A stretch of 7,230 bases of DNA from Phycisphaerales bacterium (GTDB taxonomy: Bacteria > Planctomycetota > Phycisphaerae > Phycisphaerales > UBA1924): positions 520 to 7,749 of the forward strand of contig DOJA01000055.1 in assembly GCA_003511945.1 (NCBI GenBank), in the 5' to 3' direction. Below, in pieces: positions 5,301 through 7,230 of the stretch. Every line of letters starts with the position of its first letter. Within the stretch, counting starts at the first letter, position 1. The position numbers and the translations under genes were made by a program. The notes beneath the pieces are model-generated. The model was given only the letters and a program-made list of their open reading frames with translations, made no database searches and was not told where the DNA came from.

Positions 5301-7230
5301 CGGCGACGGACACGCCGACAAGCGAGGCGGCCAACCGGCTCACGCTGAGCGAGACCTTCTACGACGAGCGCGGGCGGGTGTGGAAGGGCATCCGCCATGA
5401 GGTGATTCAGTCGAACGGTGCGCTGGGGTCGTCGCTGACCTCGCTGACATGGTTCGACTCCGAGGGGCGCGTCCTCAAGACCTCGGGCGCCCAGATCGCC
5501 AAGACCGACTACGACAGGGTCGGCCGGGCGGTGCGCCGGTACACGATCGCCAAGACCGACGACTCGGTCTACACCGATGCGGACGATGTGACCGGGGACC
5601 ATGTCCTGACGCAGACGGTCACCATGTACGCCGGGGCGTCGGACAACGCCCTGGCCACCGTGACGATCGACCGCTTCCACGACGACGGCGTCTCCTCGGG
5701 CACGACCGGGGACCTCGACACCAACGCCGACGCCGACGACCTGCTGCTGACCGCCGCCAACATCAAGGGCCGGGCCCAGATCACGGCCATGTGGTACGAC
5801 TCGCTCGACCGCGTCACCGACACCGTCGCCTACGGCACCTACAACGCCGCCAACTGGGACCGCGACGGGCTCTCCGTCCCGGCCCGTTCCGACACGGCCC
5901 TCGTGACGAGCGGGTCGTACGACGACGCCGGGCGCCGGAAGGACACCACCGACCCGCGCGCACAGGTTTCGCGCACGGAGTACGACGACGCCGGGCGCGT
6001 CATCACCACGATCTCCAACTATGTCAATGGGACCCCCAGCGGCCCCACAGGCGCCGACGATGTCTTCACCCGCTTCGTCTACACCGACGGCCACAAGACC
6101 AGGCACTGGCTCGACATCGACGGCGACAATGTCGAGGACGCCGGCGAGCAGGTGACGATCTACACCTTCGGCGTGACCAAGGGCGCCGGCTCCACCGACT
6201 CCACCGTGTCACGGGGCGACCTCCTCTTCAAGGTCCAGTACCCCGACTCCGCGGGCGGGTCCGATGTCGTGACCTTCGCCTACAACGCCCAGGGGCAGCA
6301 GATCGCCCGAACCGACCAGGCCGGGAACATCACCGTCACCGACATCGACACCGCCGGGCGCAAGACCAACGAGCGGGTCACGACCCTGGTGAGCGGCTTC
6401 GACGGCGAGGTCCGCCAGATCGTCTGGGCCTACGACTCCCTCGGACGCGTCAGCACCGTCGGCCAGACCGACTCCGCCGCCAGCGCCGGCGCCGGCGCCG
6501 TCCTCGACCAGGTGAAGTACACCTACGACGGCTGGGGTCAGGTGGCCACCTTCGAACAAGACCCGAACTCCGCTGTCGGCACGGGCTCGGACGACATGGA
6601 GCTCCGCTTCACCTACGCCCGGGCAACCCCCAGCGGCGGGTGGGAGACGCTCCGCCAGACCGACTGGAAGCTCTACCACGACGCGACCGAGCGGGCAGCC
6701 GTTTCGTACGAGTACCTCTCGACCGGGGGCCTCGCCGACGACTCGGTGAGCCGCGTCTCGCGGGTGAAGGTCGGCTCGACCGCGGTGGCGGAGTACGACT
6801 ACCTCGGCGCGGGGATGGTGGTGGGGATCGACTACCCGCAGGTCGACATCATGTCGGAGCGGTTCAGCCCGACGCCCGGAACTTATCCCGACCTCGACCG
6901 CTTCAACCGGGTGATCAAGGACCGCTGGACGCGCGATCTCTCGACCGGCCGGGACATCTACTCGGTCGACCTCTCGTACGACCGCAACTCGAACATCACC
7001 TGGGCCGAGGACAACATCTACGCCGGGCGGGATGTGCTGTACACGATGGACGGGCTCGACCGCGTCGCCGACGCCGACGAGGGCACACGCAGCGGCGGGA
7101 GCATCGCTTCGCGCACGCGCCGCGAGCAGTGGACGCTCTCGCAGGCGGGCAACTGGGCCACGCGGATGCTCGACCTTGATGGCGACGGCGCGCACTCCGG
7201 AGCCGGTGAACTCAACGACTCGGGCACATT
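2348..7230 (+). CDS. secreted RHS/YD-repeat protein, C-terminus beyond the window
   Basis: One frame is open from the ATG at 2348 to the right edge: 1627 complete codons with no stop. RHS/YD-repeat proteins form a hollow beta-cage or shell at the cell surface or outside the cell; many carry a variable toxin or other cargo at the C-terminus, which cannot be seen here. Residues 1-24 are a Sec signal peptide (basic start, hydrophobic 13-22, probable cleavage Val-Ser-Ala before Ala25). There is no lipobox at Cys18, since Val17 precedes it. Residues about 93-125 match the RHS entry region, ending in GRTYNTR (119-125). YD-type motifs start at Y277 (YDTAGR) and recur at 720, 859, 944, 965, 1005, 1055, 1150, 1191 and 1212. 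A C-x-C pair lies at 432-434 (QCGCSG). Asp-rich loops that could bind calcium lie at 1122, 1256 and 1609. LDRFNR (1516-1521), SYDRNSN (from 1543), LYTMDGLDRV (1564-1573) and WTLSQAGNW (1595-1603) match the C-terminal shell pattern I associate with planctomycete members. GGAG eight bases upstream supports the start. Codons are nearly all G/C-ending except in the first 70-80. The large open frames antisense to it and in the other plus frames are Arg/Pro-rich or valine-rich shadows. Confidence 0.92.
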   Translation, partial: MKRISHVCGRFGLLMVVCAATVSAAPVLNYDGPLVGDSLITGAGAVTQDAKPRPIQRGTGLDGGARAASAFGWAFAGNAFVSGVGVSRGVGGVDLAAGTYSPFAVDLSLPAPGFRWTVGRTYNTRQAASSGGSPVQHDSNGYQGRNWFQASQPEVSFVDGSSDAEDLVIIVYGADRMLEFKRVDGSSSVYRGINGAAGYVDEIPAGSGEPQLFVYYDQHGTKSTFFGDNGSPYEAGDWKLWKTEDPAGNTAYVGHQTTASTAVSSGFNADGSVLLAYDTAGRKYSYAYTTIDGDSRLTQVKAEWHNGAAWVEVGKVEYAYYSTGDDTYGDAGCLKLVTVTTPLTDSGVNSVAKTYYRYWKGAYNASTNPGYPYGVQYVVEAEGYRRADWAGDSTFDNDPLTMNESALKPYATMYFEYDSSRRVNETWSNGQCGCSGAPNGVTTIAYSDNGSFSDDPDGYDTAWKSRAVVGRPDGSFLTQYFDEAGQPLSRVISSGDPGSAPGTIWATQVTRNASGVVTSMKSPAKTATYTHSSGAFTDNSDGLVTPFSVSPGDTDLAGFETERKADTGSAVNLRTREYTSATLTVDSQTLKRPLTSWTRDYETDVTYHQTTLSTTMHSGAAALMPKRIETTWPTVTTGKNGSNAADVSRRYLRKDGTLAFSEAADGVFTYTQYSNGQLVKRIEDAQTNHGSDFAAGDDPNTQFGVTENANGLRRVTSYTYDKQGRPDETTLPDGRVTKQYYSKLADGRLVTVSIPKYVSGSGTFHGPASYTVRNLAGQTEAQGTIAISGGTTTTALTGWIDEGDADLITALDHGSLASLTVNLFDATGTRLEEARSYFDIPASGFGADGTNFDATLFGYDSMGRRWRTKTADGTISRTVFDKMGRVTESWAGRNDFSFTGGEGSGPDDMVKVQATVYDANSNVTSRTQFVQGSTTGQRVTTYAYDDRNRLITESRPAAPHAAYAYDNLGRRTASASYSSLASFDPATDTPTSEAANRLTLSETFYDERGRVWKGIRHEVIQSNGALGSSLTSLTWFDSEGRVLKTSGAQIAKTDYDRVGRAVRRYTIAKTDDSVYTDADDVTGDHVLTQTVTMYAGASDNALATVTIDRFHDDGVSSGTTGDLDTNADADDLLLTAANIKGRAQITAMWYDSLDRVTDTVAYGTYNAANWDRDGLSVPARSDTALVTSGSYDDAGRRKDTTDPRAQVSRTEYDDAGRVITTISNYVNGTPSGPTGADDVFTRFVYTDGHKTRHWLDIDGDNVEDAGEQVTIYTFGVTKGAGSTDSTVSRGDLLFKVQYPDSAGGSDVVTFAYNAQGQQIARTDQAGNITVTDIDTAGRKTNERVTTLVSGFDGEVRQIVWAYDSLGRVSTVGQTDSAASAGAGAVLDQVKYTYDGWGQVATFEQDPNSAVGTGSDDMELRFTYARATPSGGWETLRQTDWKLYHDATERAAVSYEYLSTGGLADDSVSRVSRVKVGSTAVAEYDYLGAGMVVGIDYPQVDIMSERFSPTPGTYPDLDRFNRVIKDRWTRDLSTGRDIYSVDLSYDRNSNITWAEDNIYAGRDVLYTMDGLDRVADADEGTRSGGSIASRTRREQWTLSQAGNWATRMLDLDGDGAHSGAGELNDSGT
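3176..7066 (+). repeat. degenerate YD-repeat region of the RHS protein
   Basis: This is the coding stretch from the first clear motif, YDTAGRK at residue 277, to LYTMDGLDRV ending at residue 1573. The core is Tyr/Phe-Asp-x-x-Gly-Arg-(Val/Arg). Clear copies are YDKQGR (720), YDSMGR (859), YDNLGR (965), YDERGR (1005), FDSEGR (1036), YDRVGR (1055), YDSLDR (1150) and YDDAGR (1191 and 1212), with YDSLGR near 1361. Spacing is irregular with long insertions, except for 21 residues between 944 and 965 and between 1191 and 1212. Known function of such repeats: strands of a spiralling beta-sheet shell. Confidence 0.85.
5918..5998 (+). repeat. 18-base exact direct repeat, 63 bases apart
   Basis: The same 18 bases encoding YDDAGR occur at 5918-5935 and 5981-5998. 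The offset is 63 bases, exactly 21 codons, the usual YD-repeat unit. The match at DNA level, when other YD motifs differ, suggests a recent duplication or gene conversion between adjacent units, though shared codon preference for GAC, GCC and GGG makes identity easier. Confidence 0.6.

Noticed and set aside
6485..6500. GCCGGC tandem tract as a regulatory hairpin
   Set aside because: It encodes the Ala-Gly linker AASAGAGAV (residues 1377-1385) inside the RHS frame; a simple codon repeat explains it.
5449..7179. Long plus-strand open frame of 576 codons
   Set aside because: It is the neighbouring frame of the RHS gene. Its translation is dominated by Arg, Gly, Pro and His, as expected for a GC-rich shadow, and it has no family motif.

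Overview
The window looks like high-GC chromosomal DNA (roughly two thirds G+C by eye) from a planctomycete, most likely of the Phycisphaerae type. This rests mainly on the large protein on the right. It combines a Sec signal peptide, degenerate YD repeats, an internal C-x-C element, and a C-terminal block of the kind WTLSQAGNW followed by an Asp-rich loop. I associate that combination with the long secreted RHS/YD-repeat proteins of Planctomycetota. The assignment comes from recognition, not from a search.

Layout from left to right. Positions 1-170 hold no gene I can support. Positions 171-569 (minus strand) encode a start-less remnant of the C-terminal PD-(D/E)xK nuclease region of a type III restriction enzyme (Res). 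Positions 570-1076 (minus) encode a 168-residue lipoprotein, and 1117-1878 (minus) a 253-residue alanine-rich exported or membrane-anchored protein. These two lie 40 bases apart with good ribosome binding sites and probably form one operon. An 8-bp hairpin sits exactly over the upstream gene's stop codon. Positions 1879-2347 are a less GC-rich divergent intergenic region with several palindromes. From 2348 to the right edge, one plus-strand frame stays open for 1627 codons: a secreted RHS/YD-repeat protein whose C-terminus lies outside the window.

How the genes relate: the lipoprotein pair and the RHS gene are transcribed divergently, and all three carry export signals. A shared cell-envelope role is possible, but nothing in the sequence proves it. 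The Res remnant points to past loss or rearrangement of a restriction-modification locus.

The most striking observation is not a gene. The palindromic tetranucleotide ACGT is absent from all 7230 bases, although ACG followed by A, C or G is very common. In the RHS gene, codon choice changes exactly where ACGT would form. Asp, Asn, Tyr and His are always NAT before a valine GTN codon (14 of 14 by my count) although NAC is used almost everywhere else. Thr is never ACG before a codon starting with T. This suggests strong pressure against ACGT, such as a restriction or methylation specificity.
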